A DNA stretch of 17,816 bases, taken from assembly GCA_002313795.1 (NCBI GenBank), contig DCCL01000289.1, forward strand, positions 1,109 through 18,924, in the 5' to 3' direction. Below, in pieces: positions 7,613 to 14,861 of this stretch. This DNA is from Faecalibacterium prausnitzii (GTDB lineage: Bacteria > Bacillota > Clostridia > Oscillospirales > Ruminococcaceae). Under the pieces are notes generated by a model that did no database searches, was not told the DNA's origin, and was given only the letters and a program-made list of their open reading frames with translations. How positions within the stretch are numbered: position 1 is the first letter of the stretch; each line of letters starts with the position of its first letter. The position numbers were made by a program, and so were the translations under genes.

Positions 7613-8676
7613 TGGTGTTTCCTCCAATCGTCCATCAGTTCCTCCATCAGCTCCCGGACGCTCCGCATCCGGTCGAGACGGCCCACATTTGCCCCGCAGA
7701 AGAAGAGTCCCTCTTCCACATTGCCCTTCACCGCCTCGATGAGGGCGTGGGTGATACAGTAGGGTACCTTTGCGGGGTCGCAGGCTTTCAGGCAGCGGGC
7801 ACAGTGCTTCGGCGGGAAACGTGTTCCCTGCTCCAGCTTCTGCACCAGCGGCGTTGCCAGCGCACGGCCCGGCATTCCCACCGGGCTGTGGATGATGCGC
7901 ACATCTTCGGGCTTTGCAGCCAGCAGGACATCTTTATAGGTCTGGCTGGCATCGCACTCGTAGGTAGGGATGAACCGGGTGGCAAGCTGTGCGCCCGCAG
8001 CACCCATTTTTGTATAGTGGGCGATGTCCTCGCCCGTATAGACGCCGCCGGCCACAAAGACCGGGATGGCGTGGCCGAACTGTTCCTCATAGGGTCTTAC
8101 CTCGGCCAGCACTTCCGGCAGGATATCGTCCAGCATCTGGCACTTTCCGGCCAGAAGGTCTTTTTCCGAAAAGCCCAGATGCCCGCCGGCCTTGCAGCCT
8201 TCAATGACCACGAAATCAGCGGTGCGGGAAAACTCTTTCGCCCAGCGGCGCAGGATGAGTTTTGCCGCCCGGCCGCTGGACACGATGGGAGCCAGCGCCA
8301 CATCAGCTTTTTCCACGAGACCGGGCAGTTCCAGTGGAAGCCCTGCCCCGGACACGATGGCGTCCACCCCTGCTTCCACAGCAGTGCGGACAGCGTCGGC
8401 GTAGTTCTGGGTGGCGACCATGGCATTGATGGCCACCAAACCAGCACCGTTTGCAAGTTCTTTTGCTTTCTGTACCTCTTTTTTCAGGGCGCGGAGATTG
8501 GCGGCGGCAGGATCCTTATCAAAGTCCGGTTCCCGGTAGCCTGCATCAGCGGTGGAGATGCACCCCATGCCGCCGCAGGCTGCCACAGCCCCGGCCAGCC
8601 CGCCGAGGGAGACGCCCACGCCCATGCCGCCCTGTAAGATCGGCACCGGCAGGGCCTTGCCCGCGAGGGTCAGCAT
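7609..8676 (-). CDS. FabK/nitronate monooxygenase-family flavoprotein with C-terminal Cys cluster
   Basis: This is a 355-aa FMN-dependent TIM-barrel protein of the nitronate monooxygenase / enoyl-ACP reductase II superfamily. It opens with PVPILQGGMGVGVS, the flavin-binding start of the family, and has a catalytic-type His166 in EGCKAGGHLGF plus the phosphate-binding FVAGGVYTGEDI (207-218). It lacks the ESGGHVGEMTT signature of true FabK seen in its neighbour. The C-terminal part holds four cysteines in a C-x2-C-x3-C-x7-C pattern (292, 295, 299, 307) plus Cys327, which could bind metal or an iron-sulphur cluster. Its 7-bp overlap with fabK and ATGA overlap with fabD place it inside the fatty-acid operon. 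It has no ribosome binding site of its own, so it likely depends on fabK translation. Its reaction is unknown: an accessory enoyl reductase or a nitronate/nitroalkane oxidoreductase are both possible. Confidence 0.8.
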   Translation of the reverse strand: MLTLAGKALPVPILQGGMGVGVSLGGLAGAVAACGGMGCISTADAGYREPDFDKDPAAANLRALKKEVQKAKELANGAGLVAINAMVATQNYADAVRTAVEAGVDAIVSGAGLPLELPGLVEKADVALAPIVSSGRAAKLILRRWAKEFSRTADFVVIEGCKAGGHLGFSEKDLLAGKCQMLDDILPEVLAEVRPYEEQFGHAIPVFVAGGVYTGEDIAHYTKMGAAGAQLATRFIPTYECDASQTYKDVLLAAKPEDVRIIHSPVGMPGRALATPLVQKLEQGTRFPPKHCARCLKACDPAKVPYCITHALIEAVKGNVEEGLFFCGANVGRLDRMRSVRELMEELMDDWRKHQ

Positions 8677-9605
8677 AAGTCAGCCAGCGCTTTCATCCGC
8701 TGCCTCCCGCTCTCCCACAGCTCATCGAGGATATCGGCCACAGGCCGCACCTCATGGAGCATGCCCGCCACCTGACCGGCCATCAGGCTTCCGGTGGTGG
8801 TATCGCCCTCAAAGACAGCCCGGCGCAGACTGCCCAGTGTATATTTTTCCAGCTCCATCTTATCGGCACCGGCCTTTTCCTGCCGGACATACTCCCGGCT
8901 CATCCGGTTCTTGAGAACACGGACGGGGGTGCCGCCGATGCGGCCGGTCACGATGGTATCGCTGTCCTTGGCGCGGAGCAGTGCGGCCTTGTAGTTCTCA
9001 TGCACCGGGCACTCCTCACTGACCAGCAGGCAGGTGCCCACCTGAACACCGCAGGCTCCCAGCGCAAAGGCTGCGGCCAGCTGACGGCCATCGGCGATGC
9101 CGCCCGCTGCGATGACGGGGACATCCACAGCATCCACCACCTGAGGCACCAGCGCCATGGTGGTCATCTCGCCCACATGGCCGCCGCTCTCGGTGCCCTC
9201 AGCGATGATGGCATCCACGCCCAGCGGGGCCAGATGCTTTGCCAGAATGGCGGCGGCCACCACCGGGATGACCTTGATGCCGGCTTCTTTCCACATGGGG
9301 ACGTACTTGCCGGGATTTCCGGCACCTGTGGTAACGACCTTGACGCCCTCTTCCACCACGATCTTTGCAAACTCGTCGGCCTGAGGGTTCATCAGCATAA
9401 TGTTGACACCGAAAGGCTTATCGGTCAGCTCTTTGCAGCGGCGGATATTCGCCCGCAGAGCCTCGGCATCCATGCCGCCTGCACCGATCAGGCCCAGTGC
9501 ACCGGCATTGGAACAGGCGGCGGCAAACTCACCGGTGGCGATATTCGCCATGCCGCCCTGAATGATGGGATATTTTGTTCCCAGTATCTCGTTCAAAAGT
9601 TTCAT
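8670..9605 (-). CDS. fabK: Enoyl-ACP reductase II FabK (FMN-dependent)
   Basis: FabK performs the last step of each elongation cycle, reducing trans-2-enoyl-ACP with NAD(P)H and FMN. It replaces FabI in many Firmicutes and is insensitive to triclosan. The 311-aa protein starts at the ATG at 9605, after an AGGAAG site; the frame is open further upstream but there it reads through non-coding repeat-like sequence. The family start YPIIQGGMANIAT (12-24) and the diagnostic segment EGTESGGHVGEMTTM with catalytic His143 are present, as is AAGGIADGR for phosphate binding. No fabI or fabL is in the window, so this is the enoyl reductase of the operon. It is separated from fabH by a 240-bp insert. Confidence 0.94.
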   Translation of the reverse strand: MKLLNEILGTKYPIIQGGMANIATGEFAAACSNAGALGLIGAGGMDAEALRANIRRCKELTDKPFGVNIMLMNPQADEFAKIVVEEGVKVVTTGAGNPGKYVPMWKEAGIKVIPVVAAAILAKHLAPLGVDAIIAEGTESGGHVGEMTTMALVPQVVDAVDVPVIAAGGIADGRQLAAAFALGACGVQVGTCLLVSEECPVHENYKAALLRAKDSDTIVTGRIGGTPVRVLKNRMSREYVRQEKAGADKMELEKYTLGSLRRAVFEGDTTTGSLMAGQVAGMLHEVRPVADILDELWESGRQRMKALADLC

Positions 9606-9629
9606 ATAATTCTTCCTAATAAGGCTCAG

Positions 9630-9650
9630 CCCGCAGGGGCGGGAGTTTTT
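9630..9650 (+). terminator. Terminator-like hairpin with T-run, plus-strand sense
   Basis: CCCGC (9630-9634), a 4-nt loop and GCGGG (9639-9643) are followed by AG and five Ts. It would terminate plus-strand transcription, against the direction of the operon, so it should not stop fabK expression. It may protect against antisense transcripts or simply be part of the repeat-like insert. Confidence 0.4.
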
Positions 9651-9727
9651 CTGAAAGCGGCTCTCTGGTCTGCTGGAAAATGCCGGAGAAGGCAGCATAC
9701 ACGGCATCTCTTCGGCTGGGGCAGTCC

Positions 9728-9788
9728 GGCAGTTTCCTGCCAGCTATCGCAAACAAGCTGCGATTGAGCCGCCCGGCAGGAAACCGCC
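9728..9788. repeat. Long inverted repeat in the fabH-fabK insert
   Basis: GGCaGTTTCCTGCC (9728-9741) pairs with GGCAGGAAACcGCC (9775-9788), 13 of 14 positions, and an inner stem ATCGCA (9746-9751) pairs with TGCGAT (9759-9764) around a 7-nt loop. The operon mRNA should fold here into a two-tier hairpin, just upstream of fabK. It has no T-run, so it is not a standard terminator; mRNA processing or 3'-end stabilisation are possible roles. Confidence 0.7.
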
Positions 9789-9845
9789 CTCCGCTCCGCC
9801 TCTGATGGTTCCAACAGACGCTACGCCCCGTATGCTATAAGCCTC

Positions 9846-10790
9846 TCATCCTTTATACGTCACCAGCATCCCGCCCCAGGTCAGCCCGCCGCCGAAGCCG
9901 ATGCAGGCCGCTTTCTGGCCCGGCTTCAGCAGTCCGGTCTCGGCCATCTCATTGAGGGCCACTGGGATGCTGGCCGCACTGGTGTTGCCGTGGCGGTCCA
10001 TATTTTTGTAGAATTTTCCGGCATCGGCGTGGAGCGCCCGGATGCAGTGGTCGATGATGCGGCTGTTGGCCTGATGGCAGACCACCCAATCCAGATCACC
10101 CAGCGTCAGGCCCGTCTCGTCCAGCACTGTATGCAGACAGCGGGGCAGGGCTTCCACCGCAAAGCGGAACACGGCCTTGCCGTCCATGCTGATGGGAGCC
10201 GAACCGGTGCGGCTGGGCCCGCCTGCATGGATGGCCTCGCTGCCCCGGGCCCCCAGCGTGATGGCAAAGGGAGCATCGGTCAGCTGGAAAATGGCCGCAC
10301 CTGCGCCATCACCAAACAGCACGCAGGTGGAGCGGTCTTCAGGGTCGATGAGGCGGGAAAGGGCCTCGCAGCCCACCACAAGGGCATACTGCCCGCCCAT
10401 GGTCGCCATCAGGCCCCGGGCTACGGCAGTGCCGTAGACAAAGCCGGAGCAGGCGGCGTTGACATCCAGTGCAGGGGCCGTCTCGGGCAGGCCGAGAGCC
10501 CGCTGCACCTGACAGGCTACGCTGGGGGTGGCATCCGGGGCCGAGAGAGTGGCGCAGACGCAGCAGGCGATATCCGCCGGGGCAAGGCCGCTGCGTTCCA
10601 GCGCCTGTTTTGCCGCTGCAATGGCCAGCGTTGCGGCAGATTCCTCTGCCGTGCACCAGTGGCGGGCCCGGATGCCGGTGCGGGTGGTGATCCACTCATC
10701 GCTGGTGTCCACGGTGCGGCTCAGTTCTTCATTTGTGACCGTGCGGCCGGGCAATGCCCCGCCGGTGGCGATCAGCTGCAAACCGTTCAT
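9846..10790 (-). CDS. fabH: 3-oxoacyl-ACP synthase III FabH
   Basis: FabH starts fatty-acid synthesis by condensing an acyl-CoA primer with malonyl-ACP. The 314-aa protein has the catalytic triad Cys114 ([10 protein letters not shown]), His239 (VCHQAN) and Asn269 ([10 protein letters not shown]), the early motif [14 protein letters not shown] (28-41), and the C-terminal [14 protein letters not shown]. Its length is normal for the family. The ATG at 10790 overlaps the accA stop (ATGA). Primer preference (acetyl for straight chains or branched acyl) cannot be read from the sequence with confidence. A 240-bp insert follows before fabK. Confidence 0.95.
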   Translation of the reverse strand: MNGLQLIATGGALPGRTVTNEELSRTVDTSDEWITTRTGIRARHWCTAEESAATLAIAAAKQALERSGLAPADIACCVCATLSAPDATPSVACQVQRALGLPETAPALDVNAACSGFVYGTAVARGLMATMGGQYALVVGCEALSRLIDPEDRSTCVLFGDGAGAAIFQLTDAPFAITLGARGSEAIHAGGPSRTGSAPISMDGKAVFRFAVEALPRCLHTVLDETGLTLGDLDWVVCHQANSRIIDHCIRALHADAGKFYKNMDRHGNTSAASIPVALNEMAETGLLKPGQKAACIGFGGGLTWGGMLVTYKG

Positions 10791-11752
10791 CCTCGTTTTG
10801 CTTCTCCGATCTGACGAAATTTTTTGTATCTCTGGTCAGCCAGCGCTTTCCCGCTCATCTTGCAGAGCTGGGCCAGATGGCCTCTGAGGGCCGTATCCAT
10901 TGCGGCAAAGAGAGCCGCATGGCTGCGCTGTGCGCCGCCCACCGGCTCGGGGATGATTTCCTCCACGATGCCGTCCTTATACAGGTCCTGTGCGGTCAGT
11001 TTCATGATCTCGCAGGCTTCGCCGCTGCGGGAGGAATCCTTCCAGAGGATGCTGGCAAAGCCCTCCGGGCTGAGCACCGAGTAGACGGCATTTTCCAGCA
11101 TGAGGATGTGGTTCGCCACACCCAGCGCCAAAGCGCCGCCGGAAGAGCCCTCACCGGTGACAACGGCGATGACTGGGACGGTCAGGCCGCTCATCTCCAT
11201 GAGGTTGCGGGCAATGGCTTCGCCCTGCCCCCGCTCCTCGGCCTCTTTACCGGGATAAGCGCCCGGCGTATCGATAAATGTGATGATGGGCCGGCCAAAC
11301 TTTTCGGCCTGCTTCATCAGCCGAAGTGCCTTGCGGTAGCCCTCCGGCCCCGGCATGCCGAAGTTGCAGGCCATATTTTCTTCCAATGTAGAGCCTTTGC
11401 GGTGGCCGATGACGGTCACGGGCATCCCATGGAAGCGGGCGATGCCGCCCAGAATGGCCCTGTCCTCCCGGCACTGACGGTCGCCGCACTGCTCAAAGAA
11501 ATCGGTGAACAGGGCGTTGATGGTCTCATCGATGTGAGGGCGCTCCGGGTGGCGGGCCAGAAAGACCCGGTCTTCTGCGGTCAGCGGGCCGCAGTAGCGG
11601 AGGATCTCGTCCTCTTCCACAGCCAGTTCGGCCAGCTCAGAGGCATTGGCCGTAATCGCCGCCATCTGGCTCTCTTCATCCTGTGCACTGCCCCGGAGGG
11701 CTGCGATGCGGGCATCCAGCGGAGCAAGCTGCTCCAAGAGTTCTTTTATCAT
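10787..11752 (-). CDS. accA: Acetyl-CoA carboxylase carboxyltransferase subunit alpha
   Basis: AccA is one half of the carboxyltransferase that moves CO2 from carboxy-biotin to acetyl-CoA, making malonyl-CoA. The 321-aa protein carries the family segment [12 protein letters not shown] (71-82), the [19 protein letters not shown] region (128-146), [10 protein letters not shown] (159-168), and the oxyanion-hole stretch [12 protein letters not shown] (200-211). The ATG at 11752 overlaps the accD stop as ATGA and follows a GGGAGG site. The beta subunit is the gene directly upstream, so the heterotetramer partners are co-translated. The biotin carrier and biotin carboxylase it needs are not in this window. 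Confidence 0.96.
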   Translation of the reverse strand: MIKELLEQLAPLDARIAALRGSAQDEESQMAAITANASELAELAVEEDEILRYCGPLTAEDRVFLARHPERPHIDETINALFTDFFEQCGDRQCREDRAILGGIARFHGMPVTVIGHRKGSTLEENMACNFGMPGPEGYRKALRLMKQAEKFGRPIITFIDTPGAYPGKEAEERGQGEAIARNLMEMSGLTVPVIAVVTGEGSSGGALALGVANHILMLENAVYSVLSPEGFASILWKDSSRSGEACEIMKLTAQDLYKDGIVEEIIPEPVGGAQRSHAALFAAMDTALRGHLAQLCKMSGKALADQRYKKFRQIGEAKRG

Positions 11753-12624
11753 TCCGTTTTCCTCCCGCCCGCGTGGAGCTGCAAAAGCTGGATGAGGGTA
11801 TCCCGCAGTTCACTGCGGGGCACGACTCTATCCACAAAGCCGTGTTCCAGCTGGAACTCGCTGCGCTGAAACCCTTCCGGCAGGCGTTCGCCGATGGTCT
11901 GTTCAATGACCCGGGGCCCGGCAAAGCCAATGAGGGCCCCCGGCTCAGCCAGCATGATATCGCCCAGACTGGCAAAGCTGGCCGTGACGCCGCCGGTGGT
12001 AGGGTGGGTCAACACACTGATGTACAGCCCACCCTTGCTGGAGAACCGCTCGATGGCGGCGCTGGTCTTGGCCATCTGCATCAGGCTGAAGATGCCCTCC
12101 TGCATCCGGGCACCACCACTGGCCGAGAAGATGACCAGCGGCAGTTTCTTTGCCGTGGCATACTCGACGGCCCGGGTGATCTTTTCACCCACTGCCGTGC
12201 TCATGCTGCCCATAAAAAACCGGCTGTCCAGCACGGCCGCCACGCAGGCCACGCCGCCGATGCGGCCAGTGGCCGTGACTGCGGCCTCGCTCAGGCCGGT
12301 CTTCTGGCTCTGAGCGGCAAGCTTCTCGGGATAGCCGGGAAAGCTCAGCACATCCTGCGGGGCCAGTTCCTCATCCAGCTCCCGGAAACTGCCATGGTCC
12401 AGCACAAGGCTCAGGCGGTAATAAGCACCGATGGGCTGATGATTGCTGCAGTTGGGGCAGACGAAAAGGCTCTTTGCCCAGATTTGGCGGGTGGCGCGGC
12501 GGCCGCACTGTTTGCATTCCACAAACTGGGGCTCATGCCAGGCTACACCGGCATCCCGCCGGGCCTTGAGCTGGAAGGTACGCTCCCGCATCCGGCCCGG
12601 GAGCAGATCTCTGATGTCGTTCAT
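11749..12624 (-). CDS. accD: Acetyl-CoA carboxylase carboxyltransferase subunit beta
   Basis: AccD is the zinc-containing beta subunit of the carboxyltransferase. The 291-aa protein has the N-terminal zinc ribbon with Cys37, Cys40, Cys56 and Cys59 (ECKQCG and VCPNCS), then the crotonase-fold domain with [12 protein letters not shown] and the [16 protein letters not shown] stretch typical of AccD. In E. coli the zinc ribbon can also bind nucleic acid. The ATG at 12624 lies 3 nt past the acpP stop, with a GAGG site inside the acpP 3' end. It is directly followed by accA with an ATGA overlap. Confidence 0.96.
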   Translation of the reverse strand: MNDIRDLLPGRMRERTFQLKARRDAGVAWHEPQFVECKQCGRRATRQIWAKSLFVCPNCSNHQPIGAYYRLSLVLDHGSFRELDEELAPQDVLSFPGYPEKLAAQSQKTGLSEAAVTATGRIGGVACVAAVLDSRFFMGSMSTAVGEKITRAVEYATAKKLPLVIFSASGGARMQEGIFSLMQMAKTSAAIERFSSKGGLYISVLTHPTTGGVTASFASLGDIMLAEPGALIGFAGPRVIEQTIGERLPEGFQRSEFQLEHGFVDRVVPRSELRDTLIQLLQLHAGGRKTE

Positions 12625-12627
12625 GGG

Positions 12628-12861
12628 TTATGCCTCAGCGTGTGCGGTCAGGTAGTTGTAGATGTCGCCCACAGTCTTCATGTTGGCCAGCTCCTCGTCG
12701 GGGATGGAAACGCCGCAGGCATCCTCAAGAGCCATGTTCAGCTCCACGGCGTCCAGACTGTCGGCTTCCAGATCCTCGGTCAGGCTGGCTTCCATGGTCA
12801 CCTTGTCCTCTTCGCAGTTCAGGGTGTCAACAACGATCTTCTTCATTTCCTCGAAAGTCAT
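12628..12861 (-). CDS. acpP: Acyl carrier protein
   Basis: The 77-aa acyl carrier protein holds the growing chain on a 4'-phosphopantetheine arm. The attachment Ser35 is in the classic DSL motif (EADSLDAVEL), and the protein is small and acidic as expected. The start is ATG at 12861, preceded by AAAGGAG; an in-frame ATG at 12882 is upstream of that site and is rejected. It is the first gene of the operon, about 95 nt downstream of a consensus promoter. No phosphopantetheinyl transferase gene is nearby. First position may help give ACP its usual high level. Confidence 0.95.
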   Translation of the reverse strand: MTFEEMKKIVVDTLNCEEDKVTMEASLTEDLEADSLDAVELNMALEDACGVSIPDEELANMKTVGDIYNYLTAHAEA

Positions 12862-12921
12862 AATGGTTTCTCCTTTTATCATGCAATGTGTTCGTCATTC
12901 ATTCTTGAAGTTCGTCGATTC

Positions 12922-12938
12922 AGTTTGTTTATCTAAAA
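12922..12938. promoter_or_regulatory. Candidate operator downstream of the fatty-acid promoter
   Basis: The stretch AGTTTGTTTATCTAAAA lies about 20-35 bp past the predicted transcription start of the operon. Its core TTTATCTAAAA recurs exactly at 12994-13004, 66 bp away. It loosely resembles the FabT box of streptococci as I remember it (TTTGATTATCAAA). A bound repressor here would block elongation. No regulator gene of that type is in the window, so this is an inference. Confidence 0.4.
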
Positions 12939-12961
12939 AGTTTGAGTGAATCGATGAGGCC

Positions 12962-12989
12962 ATTATACTCTCCCCGTTTTGATTGTCAA
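12962..12989 (-). promoter_or_regulatory. Promoter of the fatty-acid synthesis operon
   Basis: On the minus strand a perfect TTGACA (12984-12989) and perfect TATAAT (12962-12967) are separated by 16 bp. This is the strongest promoter in the window. It would drive acpP through fabZ. The leader before acpP is about 95 nt. AT-rich palindromes flank it on both sides. Confidence 0.9.
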
Positions 12990-12990
12990 T

Positions 12991-13012
12991 AGTTTTATCT
13001 AAAATATTTTAG
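12991..13012. promoter_or_regulatory. Overlapping palindromes upstream of the -35 box
   Basis: A perfect 14-bp palindrome, CTAAAATATTTTAG (12999-13012), overlaps a second dyad TTTTA-TC-TAAAA (12993-13004), which contains the repeated 11-mer. Both sit immediately upstream of TTGACA, where a repressor, an activator or the RNA polymerase alpha subunit (UP element) could bind. Confidence 0.45.
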
Positions 13013-13025
13013 CATTTTCACAGGA

Positions 13026-13060
13026 TTTACACAACCTAAATTTAATATAAGTTGTGAAAA
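13026..13060. promoter_or_regulatory. Spaced inverted repeat upstream of the fatty-acid promoter
   Basis: TTTaCACAAC (13026-13035) pairs with GTTGTGaAAA (13051-13060) around a 15-bp AT-rich centre. It is about 40-70 bp upstream of the -35 box and downstream of the VOC-gene terminator. It could be a protein-binding site; I do not recognise the regulator. Confidence 0.35.
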
Positions 13061-13076
13061 TTCGCTTTCAAGGCGC

Positions 13077-13111
13077 AAAAAATCCCCCCGAGCAGAAGCT
13101 CAGAGGGATCT
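13077..13111 (-). terminator. Terminator of the AraC-MATE-VOC operon
   Basis: On the minus strand a 12-bp stem with two G-U wobbles (ATCCCTCTGAGC with GCTCGGGGGGAT, loop TTCT) is followed by a run of Ts. It lies just past the VOC-gene stop and insulates it from the fatty-acid promoter downstream. Confidence 0.88.
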
Positions 13112-13117
13112 CAACGG

Positions 13118-13501
13118 TCAGACTGTTATCTCGATTTGGTTTTCTTCCGGCCCAAGGATGCAGCTTTCATAATATCCGTCTCCGGTGGTGCGGGGGCCGC
13201 TGAGGACAGGATAGCCGTCGGCCCTGAGCCGGGCGGTCAGGGCATCCACCTTCTCTTTGCTGCCGACACTGAAAGCGATATGGGCCCAGCCGGTGCAGGC
13301 AGGCGGCTTTGGCTGGTCGGACATCTCCGGTTTGTTCATCAGTTCCAGCCGCGTGCCGTCTTCAAAGGTGAGGAAGTAAGAGCGGAACCCTGTACGCGGA
13401 TTGTGGTAGCCGTCGTCGGCAGAGGCATCAAAGTATGTTATAAAGAACTCTTTCGCGGCCTCAAGGTCGTTGACGTACAGGGCAATGTGTTCGATTCTCA
13501 T
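13118..13501 (-). CDS. VOC-family (glyoxalase/bleomycin-resistance fold) protein
   Basis: This 127-aa protein has the vicinal-oxygen-chelate fold: two beta-alpha-beta-beta-beta units starting [19 protein letters not shown] and [18 protein letters not shown]. The four expected metal ligands are in place as His5, Glu53, His74 and Glu124, so it is probably an active metalloenzyme. Possible roles are a lactoylglutathione-lyase-like reaction or sequestration or modification of a small toxic compound; the substrate cannot be told. It starts at ATG 13501, overlapping the MATE stop (ATGA), with an AAGGAGG site inside the MATE gene. Coupling to an efflux pump suggests a detoxification cassette. Confidence 0.85.
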   Translation of the reverse strand: MRIEHIALYVNDLEAAKEFFITYFDASADDGYHNPRTGFRSYFLTFEDGTRLELMNKPEMSDQPKPPACTGWAHIAFSVGSKEKVDALTARLRADGYPVLSGPRTTGDGYYESCILGPEENQIEITV

Positions 13502-14835
13502 CTCACGCTTTCCTCCTTTTTATGCTTGACCAGATAGTACCCGATGCCGATAGCATCCGCCAGTGCCCAGCCGATGGGCACGCTGACCCAGATGCCGGTG
13601 ACGCCCAGCGGCGTTGCCGAGAGCAGATAGGCCAGCACCACCCGGGTGCCGAGGGAAGCGATGGTCAGCACCACCGACATTCCCGGCTGGTTGACGGCCC
13701 GGTAGTAGCCATAGAGCAGGAACAGGATGCCGATGCCGATATAGCAGGCACCCTCAATGCGCAGATAGTGGACACCTGCGGCGATGATATCCACCTGCGA
13801 AGGGTCGATGAAGATGCTCATGAGCGGTTCGGCAAAGAGGCAGACCACCGCACTGCCGAGGATGCAGAACACCGCCGAGGTAGCCCCGGCGCTCCGGATG
13901 CCTTTCCGGATGCGCTCCGTCTGGCCTGCGCCATAATTCTGGGCCACATAGGTGGAGAACGCATTGCCGAAATCCTGCACCGGCATATAGGCAAAGGAAT
14001 CGATCTTCACCGCCGCCGCAAACGCCGCCATGATAACGGTGCCAAAGCTGTTGACAAGGCCCTGCACCATCAGGATGCCGAAGTTCATGATGGACTGCTG
14101 GACACTGGTCATCACCGAGAGGTTAAGGATGTTTCCGAGGTTCTGCCTATCCCAGCGGCGATCCTCCTGCCGGGGACGCAGTTCCGGGAACTTTTTCAGG
14201 GTGTAGACCCCGATGCCCACGCCAGACACGAACTGAGAGAACACGGTAGCTCCTGCAGCCCCCTTGACGCCCCAGCCCAGCAGGATGACGCAGGCCAGGT
14301 CGAGCACCACATTCAGGATGGCCGACACGGCCAGGAACACCAGTGGCACCATCGAATTGCCGATGGCCCTCAGCAGGTTAGCGAAGTAGTTATATAAGAA
14401 CGTCGCCGTGATGCCCAGAAAGATGATGACGAGGTAATCTTTCATCAGGGGACGGAGTTCTGTCGGCACCCGCAGCACCCAGAGGATGCCGTTCAGTCCC
14501 AGATAGACCAGAACGTTCAGCACCAGCGCGATGCAGGCGATGAGCCCGAAGGACTGGAACACGCTCTGTCGCATCCGTGCCTTTTCCCCGCTGCCGTACT
14601 GCATGGAAATGGCCGCCCCGCTGCCCATGCAGAGGCCCAGCAGGATGGAGGTGAGGAAGGTCATGAGGGTGTAGGATGAGCCGACGGCTGCAAGGGCGTC
14701 CGCGCCGAGGAACCGTCCCACCACCCAGGTGTCCGCGATGTTATACATCTGCTGCAGCAGATTGCCGAACATGAGGGGCAATGCAAAGAGCAGGATGCTG
14801 CTGGTGATGGGGCCGGATGTCAATGTACGCTGCAT
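13498..14835 (-). CDS. MATE-family multidrug efflux transporter
   Basis: This is a 445-aa polytopic membrane protein of the MATE family (Na+ or H+ driven export of drugs or metabolites), with roughly twelve hydrophobic segments. The N-terminal family segment [20 protein letters not shown] is followed by [11 protein letters not shown], and the second repeat begins near [18 protein letters not shown]. The start chosen is ATG 14835 (MQRTLTSGP), after AAAGGAG; the frame is open upstream to 15225 but that portion is shadow of the AraC gene. It follows the AraC gene by 26 bp and overlaps the VOC gene by ATGA. The substrate is unknown. Confidence 0.92.
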   Translation of the reverse strand: MQRTLTSGPITSSILLFALPLMFGNLLQQMYNIADTWVVGRFLGADALAAVGSSYTLMTFLTSILLGLCMGSGAAISMQYGSGEKARMRQSVFQSFGLIACIALVLNVLVYLGLNGILWVLRVPTELRPLMKDYLVIIFLGITATFLYNYFANLLRAIGNSMVPLVFLAVSAILNVVLDLACVILLGWGVKGAAGATVFSQFVSGVGIGVYTLKKFPELRPRQEDRRWDRQNLGNILNLSVMTSVQQSIMNFGILMVQGLVNSFGTVIMAAFAAAVKIDSFAYMPVQDFGNAFSTYVAQNYGAGQTERIRKGIRSAGATSAVFCILGSAVVCLFAEPLMSIFIDPSQVDIIAAGVHYLRIEGACYIGIGILFLLYGYYRAVNQPGMSVVLTIASLGTRVVLAYLLSATPLGVTGIWVSVPIGWALADAIGIGYYLVKHKKEESVR

Positions 14836-14861
14836 GGGGGTATCTTCTCCTTTTTCACATC

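Larger units (their letters stand above)
9606..9845. repeat. Non-coding, hairpin-rich insert between fabH and fabK
   Basis: All other junctions in this operon overlap or are under 15 bp, but here there are 240 bp without a supportable gene. A minus-strand frame at 9626-9814 (62 codons) exists but has odd composition, no family resemblance and no ribosome binding site. The interval contains a long inverted repeat (9728-9788) and a terminator-like hairpin (9630-9650). I infer an interspersed repeat element that has landed inside the operon. Whether copies exist elsewhere cannot be seen here. Confidence 0.55.

Noticed and set aside
9626..9814. 62-codon minus-strand frame in the fabH-fabK gap
   Set aside because: No ribosome binding site, Arg/Cys-rich composition and it spans the long inverted repeat; more likely non-coding repeat sequence.
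4213..12861. Possibility that the operon is a polyketide or polyunsaturated-fatty-acid cluster
   Set aside because: All parts are discrete type II fatty-acid enzymes of normal length, with no multidomain synthase, thioesterase, cyclase or tailoring gene other than the extra flavoprotein.
11683..12936. Plus-strand open frame of 417 codons opposite accD and acpP
   Set aside because: Antisense to two confident genes and without recognisable domains.
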